A DNA stretch of 64,000 bases from Bacteroidetes bacterium GWF2_38_335 (GTDB lineage Bacteria > Bacteroidota > Bacteroidia > Bacteroidales > GWF2-38-335): the NCBI GenBank assembly GCA_001769535.1, contig MEOH01000016.1, positions 124,001 through 188,000 on the forward strand, given 5' to 3'. The notes beneath the pieces were generated by a model, which had not been told where the DNA came from, made no database searches, and saw only the letters and a list, made by a program, of their open reading frames with translations. Below are positions 37,260 through 46,786 of this stretch, in pieces. Position 1 is the first letter of the stretch; every line of letters starts with the position of its first letter. Made by a program: the position numbers and the translations under genes.

Positions 37260-39644
37260 ATGAGAAAAATTTTTAAGTTCAAAATTCTATTTATTGCCTT
37301 ATTCCTGAGCTACTCGGGATATTCCCAATCGGTCCTTGATTCACTAAAAAGCAGGCTTCCAAAAACAAATGGAGAAGAAAAAGCCCGAACGCTTAACTTG
37401 TTATCCAAAGAGATTGTTTCTTCTGATAAGGAGGCCGGACTTGATTATGCCAACCAAGCCTATAAACTTTCTCTTAAAATCAAATTTAGAAAAGGTGAAG
37501 CTGATGCTCTTCACAACATTGCAACTTACTACCGTAAAACCAATAAAAACGACAAAGCACTTGAAAATTACAACAAATCGCTTAAAATAAGATTGGAGAT
37601 TCAGGACACCACTGAGATTGCCCGTTCATACAACAATATTGGCGAAGTATATTACAATTTGAGTAAATATGAAGAGGCGATAAAAAACTATGAGGAAGCC
37701 CGCAAGATTAAAAAACTTCTTGGTGATAAAAAAGGTGAAGGTATTTCCCTCAATAATATGGCCAACGCCTACACCAGTCTGGGCAAATACAAAGATGCCA
37801 TAAAAATGTACCAAGCATCTCTTAAAATTTTTGAAGAAATTGGTCTAACCGCTGGAATATCAAGTAGCTTGAATGGGATCGGACTAATTTATCAGAACAT
37901 GTCCAATACCACCGATACCATCAATAAAAATAAGGCATTGGAATATTTTCTTAAAGCATTGGAAATAAATCAAAAGGAAAATAACAAAGCAGAAATTGGC
38001 ACAGCTTCCAATAACATTGGAAACCTATATTCATACTATAGCGCCTATTTCGAAAAGATGCTTGAGGATTCTTTGGGCACTGCTGACAAAAAATTTCTGA
38101 AGAAAAAGTTCGATGAGTATCTTGAAAAATCTCTGAAATATTATGAAATAAGCTTGAAAAACCGTGAAGAAATCAATGATTTACCAGGAATTGCAAGCTC
38201 ACTTACCAATATCGGCGGCGTTTATGTTGAGAAAAATGAATTTAATAAAGCACAGAAATATTTTGCTAAATCTCTGGAAATAAGTAAGCAGATTAATAAC
38301 CTTTACGAAACATCCATCAATTATTACAACCTTGGACAGTGCTTTCTTCAATTAAAACAATATTCGGAAGCTCTGAAATATTCCAACCAAAGTTTAAAAA
38401 TATCTTACGATATTGATAATAAAAGACTTATTCTTTCTACCTACAAGCAATTGTCATCCATCTACGAAGGAATGGGCAGTTTCCAGAAGGCTCTTGAAAC
38501 CTTTAAGGTTTTTCAACAGGTGAACGATTCCCTGATCAATGTGGAAAGTGGCAAATTTATTGAAGAACTCCAAACCAAATATGATACTGAAAAGAAAGAT
38601 GCCCAGTTAAAACTTAAGGATGCCACTATTGAAAAAGAAAAAATTGAAAAAGAAAAAGCTGATGAAAAAGCCAGGGCACAAACTGTTATGCTTATCATTG
38701 CTTTTATTGGACTTGGAATTGTTCTCATCCTCATCGTATTTGTTTACCGGAGCTACAGACAGAAAAAACAAGCCAATGTTCAGCTGGCCGAGCAGAACGA
38801 ACTGATTACCCACCAAAAGCAGGAAATCATGGACAGCATCCATTACGCCAAAAGGATTCAGACTGCCATTCTTCCTCCGGGCGACTATGTTCAGGGAATC
38901 CTTCCCCATCGCTTTATCCTGTTTAAACCACGTGATATTGTTTCGGGCGACTTTTATTGGGTAAAATACATTGAAAAATCTGATGTAATTGTGGCAACAG
39001 CCGCCGACTGCACCGGTCACGGTGTCCCGGGTGCCTTCATGAGCATGCTTGGCGTTGCTTTCCTCAATGAAATTGTTAACAGGACTGATATCAACCACCC
39101 CGGACAGGTTCTGAACCACCTGCGCCAAAACGTGATAACCTCATTGCACCAGACAGGTAAATTCGGCGAAGCTCAGGATGGGATGGATATCGCACTAATC
39201 GCGTATTTCCCAAAGAAAAAAAGAGTTGAATTTGCAGGAGCCAACAACCCCCTTTATATTATCAGAAAAAGGAATGAGCTTATTGTGAACGGACAGCTCG
39301 AACCACCAAACCTTGAACATGCCGGACTTTTTCTTTTTGAATTAAAAGGAGATAAAATGCCCATCGGTATCCATACACGAGTTAATGAGCCTTTTACCAA
39401 TTATGAAATTGATCTTGAAGAAGATGACCGGATATATATTTTCTCAGACGGTTATCCCGACCAGTTCGGTGGCAAGGAAGCCAAAAAATTCAAATACAAG
39501 CCATTCAAACAACTTCTCATGGAAACTTATGACAAAACCATGGATGAGCAAAAAGAAATCATCGATGCCAAGATCATTGAATGGCAGGGTCCGCTCGATC
39601 AGGTTGACGATATCATCGTAATGGGTATAAAAGTAACATCATGA
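37260..39644 (+). CDS. TPR-sensor SpoIIE-type (PP2C) serine phosphatase
   Basis: A 794-residue membrane protein. A signal peptide (to YSQS) is followed by about nine TPR motifs (residues 60-450), a Lys/Glu-rich helix, one membrane span (VMLIIAFIGLGIVLILIVFVY) and a short coiled coil. A cytoplasmic SpoIIE-like phosphatase domain comes last. Metal-binding motifs are intact: DIVSGDFYW, AADCTGHGVPGAFMSML, DGMDIA, SDGYPDQFGG and DDIIVMG. The periplasmic TPR part probably senses a protein partner, and the phosphatase acts on a serine-phosphorylated regulator. Its stop overlaps the xseB start (ATGA). Two related genes lie at 44420-49221. Confidence 0.92.
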   Translation: MRKIFKFKILFIALFLSYSGYSQSVLDSLKSRLPKTNGEEKARTLNLLSKEIVSSDKEAGLDYANQAYKLSLKIKFRKGEADALHNIATYYRKTNKNDKALENYNKSLKIRLEIQDTTEIARSYNNIGEVYYNLSKYEEAIKNYEEARKIKKLLGDKKGEGISLNNMANAYTSLGKYKDAIKMYQASLKIFEEIGLTAGISSSLNGIGLIYQNMSNTTDTINKNKALEYFLKALEINQKENNKAEIGTASNNIGNLYSYYSAYFEKMLEDSLGTADKKFLKKKFDEYLEKSLKYYEISLKNREEINDLPGIASSLTNIGGVYVEKNEFNKAQKYFAKSLEISKQINNLYETSINYYNLGQCFLQLKQYSEALKYSNQSLKISYDIDNKRLILSTYKQLSSIYEGMGSFQKALETFKVFQQVNDSLINVESGKFIEELQTKYDTEKKDAQLKLKDATIEKEKIEKEKADEKARAQTVMLIIAFIGLGIVLILIVFVYRSYRQKKQANVQLAEQNELITHQKQEIMDSIHYAKRIQTAILPPGDYVQGILPHRFILFKPRDIVSGDFYWVKYIEKSDVIVATAADCTGHGVPGAFMSMLGVAFLNEIVNRTDINHPGQVLNHLRQNVITSLHQTGKFGEAQDGMDIALIAYFPKKKRVEFAGANNPLYIIRKRNELIVNGQLEPPNLEHAGLFLFELKGDKMPIGIHTRVNEPFTNYEIDLEEDDRIYIFSDGYPDQFGGKEAKKFKYKPFKQLLMETYDKTMDEQKEIIDAKIIEWQGPLDQVDDIIVMGIKVTS

Positions 39645-39838
39645 CAAAGAAAAAACAATCATACAGCGAAGCCATCGCCGAAATCGAATCCATAATTCAC
39701 GACATCGAAAACAATAAATTTGACGTGGATGAACTTTCAGGGAAAGTAAAACGTGTTACCGAACTCATCAGATTTTGCAAAGATACCCTCCACAAAACCG
39801 AAAAGGATATCGAGAAAATTATGTCGGAGATTGATTAG
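39641..39838 (+). CDS. xseB: Exodeoxyribonuclease VII small subunit
   Basis: A 65-residue helical protein of the XseB family (YSEAIAEIESIIHDIENNKFDVDELSGKVKRVTELIRFCKDTLHKTEKDIEKI), the small subunit that binds XseA to make the single-strand exonuclease involved in mismatch and recombination repair. Length is typical. It overlaps the phosphatase stop by four bases. xseA, usually the upstream partner, is not in this window; its place is taken by the phosphatase gene, so the two subunits are probably encoded apart. Confidence 0.88.
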   Translation: MTKKKQSYSEAIAEIESIIHDIENNKFDVDELSGKVKRVTELIRFCKDTLHKTEKDIEKIMSEID

Positions 39839-39840
39839 TT

Positions 39841-39975
39841 AATTAGCAGATGTGATGATTAGCAGATGTGCAAATTTGATGATGTGCAAATTTGATGATG
39901 TGCAAATGTTCAAATAAAATATTTGCATGCAAATATTTTATTTGTTAATCTGCTAATCTGCTAATTTGCTAATCA
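39841..39975. repeat. AGCAGATT/ATCTGCTAAT hairpin element with a perfect 34-bp palindrome
   Basis: The left arm has TTAGCAGATGTG copies and GATGATGTGCAAATTT units. The centre (39911-39944) is a perfect 34-bp palindrome built on CAAATAAAATATTTGCA. The right arm has TTAATCTGCTAATCTGC and CTAATTTGCTAATC. It lies between convergent genes and may end transcription both ways. Related elements are at 8974 and 52641. Confidence 0.85.
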
Positions 39976-41615
39976 ACCTTGAAGTTTAAAAGCAATTCCT
40001 GTCCAAAATCATAAGGAAACACATGCAACTCAGTTTTGCCGTCCTTTGATAGAATGGTGATCTTTCCGTTTTTACCGACCTTTGATTTGTCTTCGTTCCA
40101 ATACCACCAATGCATCATCATGCCGTCTTCAAATTTATCGGTGAGCAAAAATTCATAGCAGCCCGAAGCCAGTTTAATTTCATGGTTGTACTCGGTGTCG
40201 TCTTTAAACCCTTCGCCGGCATACATTAGTTTTCCTGATGAATTGCTGATGGTATAAGAATTTTCGCGTGCCCGGTCAAGGTCATTGGTTTCGATGTGAA
40301 TAATAAATTCGGCAGGAAGCACCAATGACTCTTTTGCAACCGAAACCAGTTTGTTGTTTGCTTTATTTTCATCGGGAATTCCGTTGGGATTCACCAGTTC
40401 AACTGTAAAAGTTTTCCCTTTCCATTCGGGATCAGGCAAATAAACTGTTTCTGTTTCAAGAAATTCGAGGTTCCCTGACCACTGGTATTCCATCTTTTTT
40501 CCTTCAGAAAATCCATATTTTATTAAAACAGTTTTCAACGTGTTCTTCCCCGTATTTTTTATGATAATGCGGGGACAGCAGCAAACCGGATTAATCCTGC
40601 TATACTCGTCTTTTGATGACGGAGCAATAATCTCATACAATTCTGCATCATTTCCAAAATTGGGCTTTCCAAACTGAAACAGCTGATGTGACATCCTGTA
40701 ATCGCCATCTTTTTCGCCATTGTCACGATAGTTCTCGATTGAATAATTAATTGGCAGTGTATCTCCGGGCTGCACGTAGTCAGTTATTTCAAATTCGTTT
40801 TCATCCACTTTGGTTCCGGGACACCAGCCCGCACGGTCAAAAGGCCATGTTCCGCCCTGAGGATAAATGGGATTAAATCCGCAATCTTTCCACACATTCC
40901 ATTTCAACTGCTCCCAATCGCCAATGCTGTACCAATGCGTTTTATTGTCCCACTCGCAGCAGTTGTGCGGACCAAAATGCCCGTGACCCGAGATTCTGGA
41001 TTTTACCCTGAATCCGGATGCATTTTTGTCCAGCAATATTTTCCTTTCTTTTAAAATACTGTCATTTGCCAGATATTCGTATTTATAATTCCCTGTTGGC
41101 CAGATATTCTGTACCGAAAGACTGTTTCTTGCAGGTTTTCCGGAAATAAATAAAAATTTCAGATCGAGCAGTTCCTGGTTGTTTCCTGATTTTATTTTCA
41201 GTTTTCCTTTTAAAAGCGGAGCGTAATCGGTGAGGTCGTATTCCCATATCCAGCCCTTTTCACCGCCCATTTCCAGACGCTTTCCGTAGGGTGTGATAAA
41301 ACTGCCCAGTTCAAATTCCTCAACGGTATCGTTAACCGGAACATATATTATTGTATTGGTAAAATAATCCCATTCCCCACACGGATACTGATCTCCGTTT
41401 GTCGCTGTATCACACTTCAGGTGCTGAACCATGATTATTTTTCGCCATTCCCCGTTTTCAGGAAAATTTGCCTCACCAACATACGGGGCTCCCCAACCTG
41501 TGGGCGAAGGATCTTTAAAAGAAAATACCTGGACCTTTGTGGTATCCGATTGCGCAACTATCTTAAATCCAATTGCAAAAAATAACAGTGCAAGAAAAAA
41601 CTGCCTCATCCTCAT
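39969..41615 (-). CDS. Secreted PNGase F-like glycoamidase
   Basis: A 548-residue exported protein (signal peptide to IVAQ). It matches the two jelly-roll domains of peptide-N-glycosidase F. The PCGEWDYF motif contains the Asp position needed for catalysis in PNGase F, and SRISGHGHFGPHNCCEWDNKTHWY holds the second acidic region (Glu). Several Cys (CCEW, CCCPR, AGWCPG) may form disulfides. PNGase F removes N-glycans from glycoproteins. The C-terminal ~120 residues form an extra beta domain. Its ATG directly follows the upstream stop (TAAATG) of a PHP-domain gene, indicating coupled translation. Secretion route beyond the signal peptide is unclear. Confidence 0.85.
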   Translation of the reverse strand: MRMRQFFLALLFFAIGFKIVAQSDTTKVQVFSFKDPSPTGWGAPYVGEANFPENGEWRKIIMVQHLKCDTATNGDQYPCGEWDYFTNTIIYVPVNDTVEEFELGSFITPYGKRLEMGGEKGWIWEYDLTDYAPLLKGKLKIKSGNNQELLDLKFLFISGKPARNSLSVQNIWPTGNYKYEYLANDSILKERKILLDKNASGFRVKSRISGHGHFGPHNCCEWDNKTHWYSIGDWEQLKWNVWKDCGFNPIYPQGGTWPFDRAGWCPGTKVDENEFEITDYVQPGDTLPINYSIENYRDNGEKDGDYRMSHQLFQFGKPNFGNDAELYEIIAPSSKDEYSRINPVCCCPRIIIKNTGKNTLKTVLIKYGFSEGKKMEYQWSGNLEFLETETVYLPDPEWKGKTFTVELVNPNGIPDENKANNKLVSVAKESLVLPAEFIIHIETNDLDRARENSYTISNSSGKLMYAGEGFKDDTEYNHEIKLASGCYEFLLTDKFEDGMMMHWWYWNEDKSKVGKNGKITILSKDGKTELHVFPYDFGQELLLNFKVD

Positions 41616-43418
41616 TTAATTTATTATGATTTCATCAATAAAAAACCACGCCTTTTTTCCGCTCCCCGTATGCCATTCGGGACAAAGACCGATATTTTTG
41701 ATGCTGACTTTGATATATCTGATTTCCTTGTTTATTCCGTCAAAACTTATGGTTCTGATTTCGGTTTCATCCGATTCTTTTGTTGGCTCAGGTCTGATGG
41801 TTTTCACCTCCTCAAAATCCTTTCCGTTGACCGAAACAAACAGGGTTACGCTGATTGGAGAGAAAATCCAGCTAAAAGGCGCATGCAGAAAATTCATGGA
41901 GACTGCTTCCGTTTTTACGGGCTTGTTAAGGTCCATAATGATTTCGGCATCTTCCTGCTCATATCCTGTCCAGTTGCCGTCGCGGTAATTGGTCGAACCA
42001 AGCATTCCGTTTACCAGTCCGGCCGACCCGCCCCCGTCATACTTTTTGCTGTAATTTCCTGTACTCAAAAGATTTGCAAAAACTCCCCGATGCACATATA
42101 AATCCCTTTCGTAAACTTTTCCCGTTGGGGAATTGTTCACAAAAAGCTGATAGTACAAAGTAAATTTCCCGGTTTTTTTTACCGGCTCTGACAGTTTGCA
42201 CAAGCCGTCTTTCATTCCTTTATCAAAACTATATCTTACATCAAACTCACTTCCGGTGCCCGGAATGGTAAAATAGTACAGATTATTTTCAGATTTAAGT
42301 ACAGGATTATTCAGGTTTATTGCATCAAAGCCGATGTTAATCTTCAATCCGGTTTTTGGTCCGCACAGCCAGTTTTGAGCTTCATAGGCGATTTTCACGC
42401 CTTTTTTTCCCTGATTTTTCTGCATGGTAAATTCCACAATGATGGTGGTCAAAGCCGGAATTTTTATGAATTCGGGAGATTTGACATCCGCATCATCACC
42501 GGTTTTTTTAAGAAGTACCGGAATGGATGAAGAATTCTCAAACCTGATGAAAATATTTTTGCTTTCATCCACAAAAGCCGACTGGTTTAAAATCTTCACC
42601 GATCCCTCATAAATTGCTTTGAGATATTCTTCTTTGCCAAAAAGAGTATCATTAAAAAGCACGGCAGTTCTGTGGTTTTCAAAAGCTTCACGAACTCCGG
42701 ACAGTGTTTTTTCCTTAGCAAAAACCAGCGTAACAGGCCTGAATTTCCCTTCTTTTTCGGGATATTCAAAAGAAATGGGTTCATGGGTGTCGGAGTTTCC
42801 GAAGATGGTCAGATTTTTGTCGATGGCCCATTGAAAGACCTCGGGGTAATATTCGTGGTAGTTGACAATTTCAATTCCGTTGAGCCATCCCTTGTTGTAC
42901 AGTTCGGTGTGGATATCGTACCATTTAACGGTATCTTTAATTTGCGCTTTCCATCCCGGGTGGTTCCAGTTAATAAAGGCCTTTTGATCAGCTGCGGCCT
43001 CGATGGCTTTCATGAAGGTAGTCTGATTCAGCTTATTTACATCATTCAGAAAATAAGCATTCAGGTGACCGGGAGGCATAGACCGGGTGATTTCTCCTCC
43101 ACGAATAAGCATAATTCCATATTCGGCAGCCGTTTCAGAAGCAATCTCATGCGGACGGTTTTTATCCTTACTGACATCTTTGCTGTGCGGACTGTATTCC
43201 AGGTGATCGGTTAGGGCAATCACATCAAGTCCGTCGCGCCATGCTTCTTTAATTCGGTCTTCGGGCCAAACGGTGCCATCCGAAAAAATGGTATGCACAT
43301 GGAAATCGCCTTTGAGTGTGAAATATCCCTGAATATCGGGAATTTTTATCTCAGTCCGGTTCTGTGAAAAAAGTGAAATTGACAGTAAGACCAGAGTCAG
43401 CAAAAAGTTTGTTTTCAT
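41616..43418 (-). CDS. Secreted PHP-domain phosphoesterase with C-terminal discoidin-like domain
   Basis: From the ATG at 43418 this is about 600 residues (a TTG at 43424 would add two). It has a signal peptide to SLFSQ. Residues about 35-250 form a PHP domain with metal-binding motifs FHVHTIFSDG, ALTDHLEY, a Glu in RGGEITRS, NWNHPGW and GNSDTHEP. After a beta linker, the last ~150 residues look like an F5/8 type C (discoidin) carbohydrate-binding domain. It resembles secreted PHP proteins annotated as Sb-PDE-type phosphodiesterases. It precedes the PNGase-F-like gene with no gap, suggesting joint work on glycoconjugates, which is an inference. Confidence 0.85.
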   Translation of the reverse strand: MKTNFLLTLVLLSISLFSQNRTEIKIPDIQGYFTLKGDFHVHTIFSDGTVWPEDRIKEAWRDGLDVIALTDHLEYSPHSKDVSKDKNRPHEIASETAAEYGIMLIRGGEITRSMPPGHLNAYFLNDVNKLNQTTFMKAIEAAADQKAFINWNHPGWKAQIKDTVKWYDIHTELYNKGWLNGIEIVNYHEYYPEVFQWAIDKNLTIFGNSDTHEPISFEYPEKEGKFRPVTLVFAKEKTLSGVREAFENHRTAVLFNDTLFGKEEYLKAIYEGSVKILNQSAFVDESKNIFIRFENSSSIPVLLKKTGDDADVKSPEFIKIPALTTIIVEFTMQKNQGKKGVKIAYEAQNWLCGPKTGLKINIGFDAINLNNPVLKSENNLYYFTIPGTGSEFDVRYSFDKGMKDGLCKLSEPVKKTGKFTLYYQLFVNNSPTGKVYERDLYVHRGVFANLLSTGNYSKKYDGGGSAGLVNGMLGSTNYRDGNWTGYEQEDAEIIMDLNKPVKTEAVSMNFLHAPFSWIFSPISVTLFVSVNGKDFEEVKTIRPEPTKESDETEIRTISFDGINKEIRYIKVSIKNIGLCPEWHTGSGKKAWFFIDEIIIN

Positions 43419-43523
43419 CAGCAAAAAATTATTTTCAGGGTAAAAATAATAAAAACCCCGGCCATAAACATTTTTTTTATATTAATGGTGAAAAAAAGTG
43501 CTGAAAAGAAAGTAAGGTGATAA

Positions 43524-44354
43524 TCAATAACGATACTTTAGATTCACCCCATGAATTTCAATCAACGGTTTCAGGAATTCTTCAAGTTGATTCAGATTAA
43601 GCTGACTGGCAGCATCGCACAGAGCTTTTTCGGGTTGGGGATGGGCTTCGATGAAGATGCCGTCAACACCCGAGGCCACCCCTGCCCTGCTTAAAACGGG
43701 CAGATACTGACGGGCTCCGCCGTTGGGATCGGCACTGGGAATACCGTATTTACGAATGGCGTGGGTCACGTCGAACACCACCGGATAGCCGGTTTCGCGC
43801 AGGTGATGGAAGCTGCGGGGATCAACAATCAGGTCGTTGTAGCCAAATGTGTAACCACGTTCGGTGAGGATGATCTGGTCATTGCCTGTTTCAACGGCTT
43901 TCAAAACCGGTTTGATCATGTTTTCGGGAGCAATAAACTGACCATGTTTCAGGTTGACAACCTTACCTGTTTTGGCTGCCTCAACAACCAGTGAGGTTTG
44001 CATGCAGAGGTAAGCCGGAATCTGTATCACATCCAGAACTTCGGCAGAAGCTTTCACCTGTTCGGGGAAATGCACATCAGATAAAACGGGCAGGTCAAAT
44101 TGCTTTTTGATTTTCTCCAGCATTTTCAATCCTTCTTCCAGTCCGGGCCCATGATAAAACTTCAGAGCACTGCGGTTGTCCTTCATAAAAGAGGATTTAA
44201 AAATCAGGGGAATATTGAGTTTTTGTGATATTTTCTTTAGTTCTTCGGCGGTTTTCATCATGATGCTTTCGCTTTCGATGACGCAGGGGCCAGAGATCAG
44301 AAAAAGCTGATCGGCGCCGCATTTGATATTTCCAACCTGTACGATTTTTTTCAT
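43524..44354 (-). CDS. kdsA: 3-deoxy-8-phosphooctulonate synthase
   Basis: A 276-residue cytosolic enzyme that condenses phosphoenolpyruvate with arabinose 5-phosphate to Kdo-8-phosphate for lipopolysaccharide. Motifs are FLISGPCVIESE, FKSSFMKDNRSALKFYHGPGLEEG, LSDVHFPEQ, NLKHGQFIAPENM, LTERGYTFGYNDLIVDPRS, FDVTHAIRKYG and FIEAHPQPEKALCDAASQL. Length fits. An own promoter box lies upstream, and a GGCCTTAAGG hairpin lies just after its promoter. It is not clustered with other Kdo genes. Confidence 0.95.
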   Translation of the reverse strand: MKKIVQVGNIKCGADQLFLISGPCVIESESIMMKTAEELKKISQKLNIPLIFKSSFMKDNRSALKFYHGPGLEEGLKMLEKIKKQFDLPVLSDVHFPEQVKASAEVLDVIQIPAYLCMQTSLVVEAAKTGKVVNLKHGQFIAPENMIKPVLKAVETGNDQIILTERGYTFGYNDLIVDPRSFHHLRETGYPVVFDVTHAIRKYGIPSADPNGGARQYLPVLSRAGVASGVDGIFIEAHPQPEKALCDAASQLNLNQLEEFLKPLIEIHGVNLKYRY

Positions 44355-44372
44355 TGCTTAAAATTTATTTTA

Positions 44373-44380
44373 CAAAAGTA
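44373..44380 (-). promoter_or_regulatory. -7 promoter box of kdsA (TACTTTTG, minus strand)
   Basis: Perfect TAnnTTTG match, 18 bases upstream of the kdsA ATG at 44354. Confidence 0.55.
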
Positions 44381-44396
44381 GTAATTTTCGGTGAAT

Positions 44397-44422
44397 TAAC
44401 TCTGGCCTTAAGGCCGGGGTTA
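44397..44422. terminator. Hairpin at the end of the TPR-phosphatase operon
   Basis: TAACTCTGGCC pairs with GGCCGGGGTTA around TTAA, overlapping the stop codon of 44420-46786. Its core GGCCTTAAGGCCGGGGTTAT recurs with two changes at 60140. No T-run, so termination is uncertain. Confidence 0.5.
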
Positions 44423-46786
44423 TACCACCAGTCCAAGAACAGTAATATCATCAATCTGGTCATAGTTTTTTTCAAAACCATTCATCCACTGATCTAGGTT
44501 TTCCTGAATTTTGGCTTTTTGGTGTTCAATAGGAAGATTGGCTGTTTGAATCAGCAATTCCTTTAACCCGGCAATTCTGAACTTTTTGCCTTTTGGTCCG
44601 CCAAACTGGTCAACATAGCCGTCGCTGAAAAGATAGATGCGGTCGCCTTTTTCGAGTGTACACTCAGTATTTGTAAAGGGTTTCATCCGGTCATAAATGG
44701 CTACGGGCTGTTTGTCGGGAAGAAGATCAATCATCTCACCCGATTTTTTCATAATTATGCAGGGGTTGTAAGCACCGGCAAACTGCATGTTTCCGTTTGA
44801 TGTGTTGATGACACACAGACTCATATCCATGCCATCCTTTTGCTCGCCGGTAAATCCCTTTTGCTTCAAAGCTGAAATAACAGATGCCCTGAGATCGTCA
44901 AGAATTTCACCTGCACTAAAAATTTTCTTTTTACTAACAATTTCATTCAGAAAAGAAATTCCCATCATACTCATGAACGCACCCGGAACGCCGTGACCTG
45001 TGCAATCGGCAACAGTGACAATCAGCAGGTCATCAATTTTTGTACCCCAATAAAAATCACCCGAAACAATATCCTTCGGTTTGAAAATGATAAAATGATT
45101 ACCAAAAATATTTTGAGCCTGTTCATCATGAGGAAGCAACGATTGCTGAATATTTTTTGCAAGCTCTATGCCCGTGGTGATGAGATTTTTCTGCTCCTCT
45201 ATCCTGTCCTTTTGTTCAACAACGAGGTCGCGCTGGACTTCAATTTCCTCTTTCTGGGCAAGAATTTCATGGTTTGCCTGCTGAAGGTCATCATTTTTCT
45301 GTTGTATTTCATGTTTCTGGAAATTAAGCAGTTTATTTGCTTTTTTCTTCTGCATAAATAAGAGAATCACCAGCAAAAGGAAAACCAAAAATACTGAAAG
45401 GCCAATAACAATAGCATTAATGACAAGTTGTTGCTTTTGGGCTTCTTCTTTATTTTTATCAATCTGAACCTGTTTTATTTTGTTTTCGTTGTTTAATCTG
45501 TCAATTTTCAGTTGTTTTTTTTCAGCTTCGTATTTTGCACCCATTTCATTAAGTGCTACTGTTTTTTCATCTGAAAACAAGCTGTCTTTGGTCACAATAT
45601 AATCATCAGCATACAGATATGCCATTTTAAAATTCTTTCTGAGTTTATTGACCAGCATCAGATTTTTATATGCCTCATTCACATAAGGCAGTGCTTTTAT
45701 TTCCCGGGCAATAATCAATGCTTTTTCAGCATATTGCAAGGCATGAGAAATATACATGTTTTTCTCGCTTTCAGTTTTTGCAATCGAATCGGCTTTTGAA
45801 ATATACAGACTGGCAATATTTGAATACACATTGGTAATTCCGTTTTTATCATCAAGCTCCAGTTTAATTTTCAAAGCGGTTGTATAAAATTCAATGGCTC
45901 CGTCATAGTTACCCAAACGTTTTTCAACGATTCCCAGATTGGAATAACTGATTGACTGGCTTTTTGTGTCATTTGTTTTTATGGCTAAATCAAGGGCCTT
46001 CTTATAATATTCTTCAGCTTTTTTGTAATTAAATTTGCTCAAAAAAGTATTTCCAATATTATTTAAGCATATCCCTTCTCCCCTTTTATCTTCTATTTCC
46101 TTTTTGATTTCAAGAGATTTGAAATGATAATCCAGGGCTTTCTCAGTTGACATCTGTTCCTGATAAATATTCCCCAGATTTGTATAACAGGTTGATATTC
46201 CATATTTATATTTCGAACGATTGCTTTTATTTGTGCAAGTGCTGATGAGCTCCTCATAGAGTTTTAATGATTTCAAATAATTACTGACTGCTGCTTCATA
46301 CACTCCGGTATAATAATAGGTGATGCCAATATTCACATAACAAGCAGCCAGACCACCTTTCAAAATTCTTTTTTCCTTTTCGGTGGAGCCAGACTCATAC
46401 ATCATTTTTGTCATGGAAAGCGCATTGTTAAAATACTTCTGAGCCATGGTGTGTTCCGAAAAATTCGCATACAACATTCCGGCATAACGCAGTGCAGTAA
46501 ATTTATAAAACTGAAAATAAAAAAGGTGTTTTTTTGAGACCTTACCCGGATTATATATGTGTTTATCAGCAATATCCGCAGCAAGGTCGTACATCAAAAT
46601 AGCTGAATCAGGATTCACAGATTCATAATACAATCCTATTTCTTCATTCAGTAAAATTATCTTTGAGGTATCGTCTTTAACCGTATTAAAAACATCCCAC
46701 AGCGAATCCAAATCCTGAGATTCGGCAGGCATTGCGGCTGATAAAATTCCGAAAAGGGTCAATATGTATATCAGAAATTTCCTCAT
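44420..46786 (-). CDS. TPR-sensor SpoIIE-type (PP2C) serine phosphatase, active form
   Basis: A 788-residue protein with the same plan as the 37260 gene: signal peptide (to AESQD), about eight TPR motifs, one membrane span (VINAIVIGLSVFLVFLLLVILLF), a long coiled coil (QKNDDLQQANHEILAQKEEIE) and a SpoIIE-like domain. All metal-binding motifs are present: DIVSGDFYW, VADCTGHGVPGAFMSMM, DGMDMS, SDGYVDQFGG and DDITVLG. Its ATG overlaps the stop of the upstream paralogue (ATGA), so the two are made together. It probably dephosphorylates a serine-phosphorylated regulator in response to a periplasmic signal. Confidence 0.92.
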   Translation of the reverse strand: MRKFLIYILTLFGILSAAMPAESQDLDSLWDVFNTVKDDTSKIILLNEEIGLYYESVNPDSAILMYDLAADIADKHIYNPGKVSKKHLFYFQFYKFTALRYAGMLYANFSEHTMAQKYFNNALSMTKMMYESGSTEKEKRILKGGLAACYVNIGITYYYTGVYEAAVSNYLKSLKLYEELISTCTNKSNRSKYKYGISTCYTNLGNIYQEQMSTEKALDYHFKSLEIKKEIEDKRGEGICLNNIGNTFLSKFNYKKAEEYYKKALDLAIKTNDTKSQSISYSNLGIVEKRLGNYDGAIEFYTTALKIKLELDDKNGITNVYSNIASLYISKADSIAKTESEKNMYISHALQYAEKALIIAREIKALPYVNEAYKNLMLVNKLRKNFKMAYLYADDYIVTKDSLFSDEKTVALNEMGAKYEAEKKQLKIDRLNNENKIKQVQIDKNKEEAQKQQLVINAIVIGLSVFLVFLLLVILLFMQKKKANKLLNFQKHEIQQKNDDLQQANHEILAQKEEIEVQRDLVVEQKDRIEEQKNLITTGIELAKNIQQSLLPHDEQAQNIFGNHFIIFKPKDIVSGDFYWGTKIDDLLIVTVADCTGHGVPGAFMSMMGISFLNEIVSKKKIFSAGEILDDLRASVISALKQKGFTGEQKDGMDMSLCVINTSNGNMQFAGAYNPCIIMKKSGEMIDLLPDKQPVAIYDRMKPFTNTECTLEKGDRIYLFSDGYVDQFGGPKGKKFRIAGLKELLIQTANLPIEHQKAKIQENLDQWMNGFEKNYDQIDDITVLGLVV

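Noticed and set aside
38607-39128. Minus-strand 173-codon open frame over the SpoIIE-type gene
   Set aside because: Antisense to conserved phosphatase motifs; no start context or homologous features.
42672-43214. Plus-strand 180-codon open frame over the PHP gene
   Set aside because: Antisense to the metal-binding PHP motifs; not supported.
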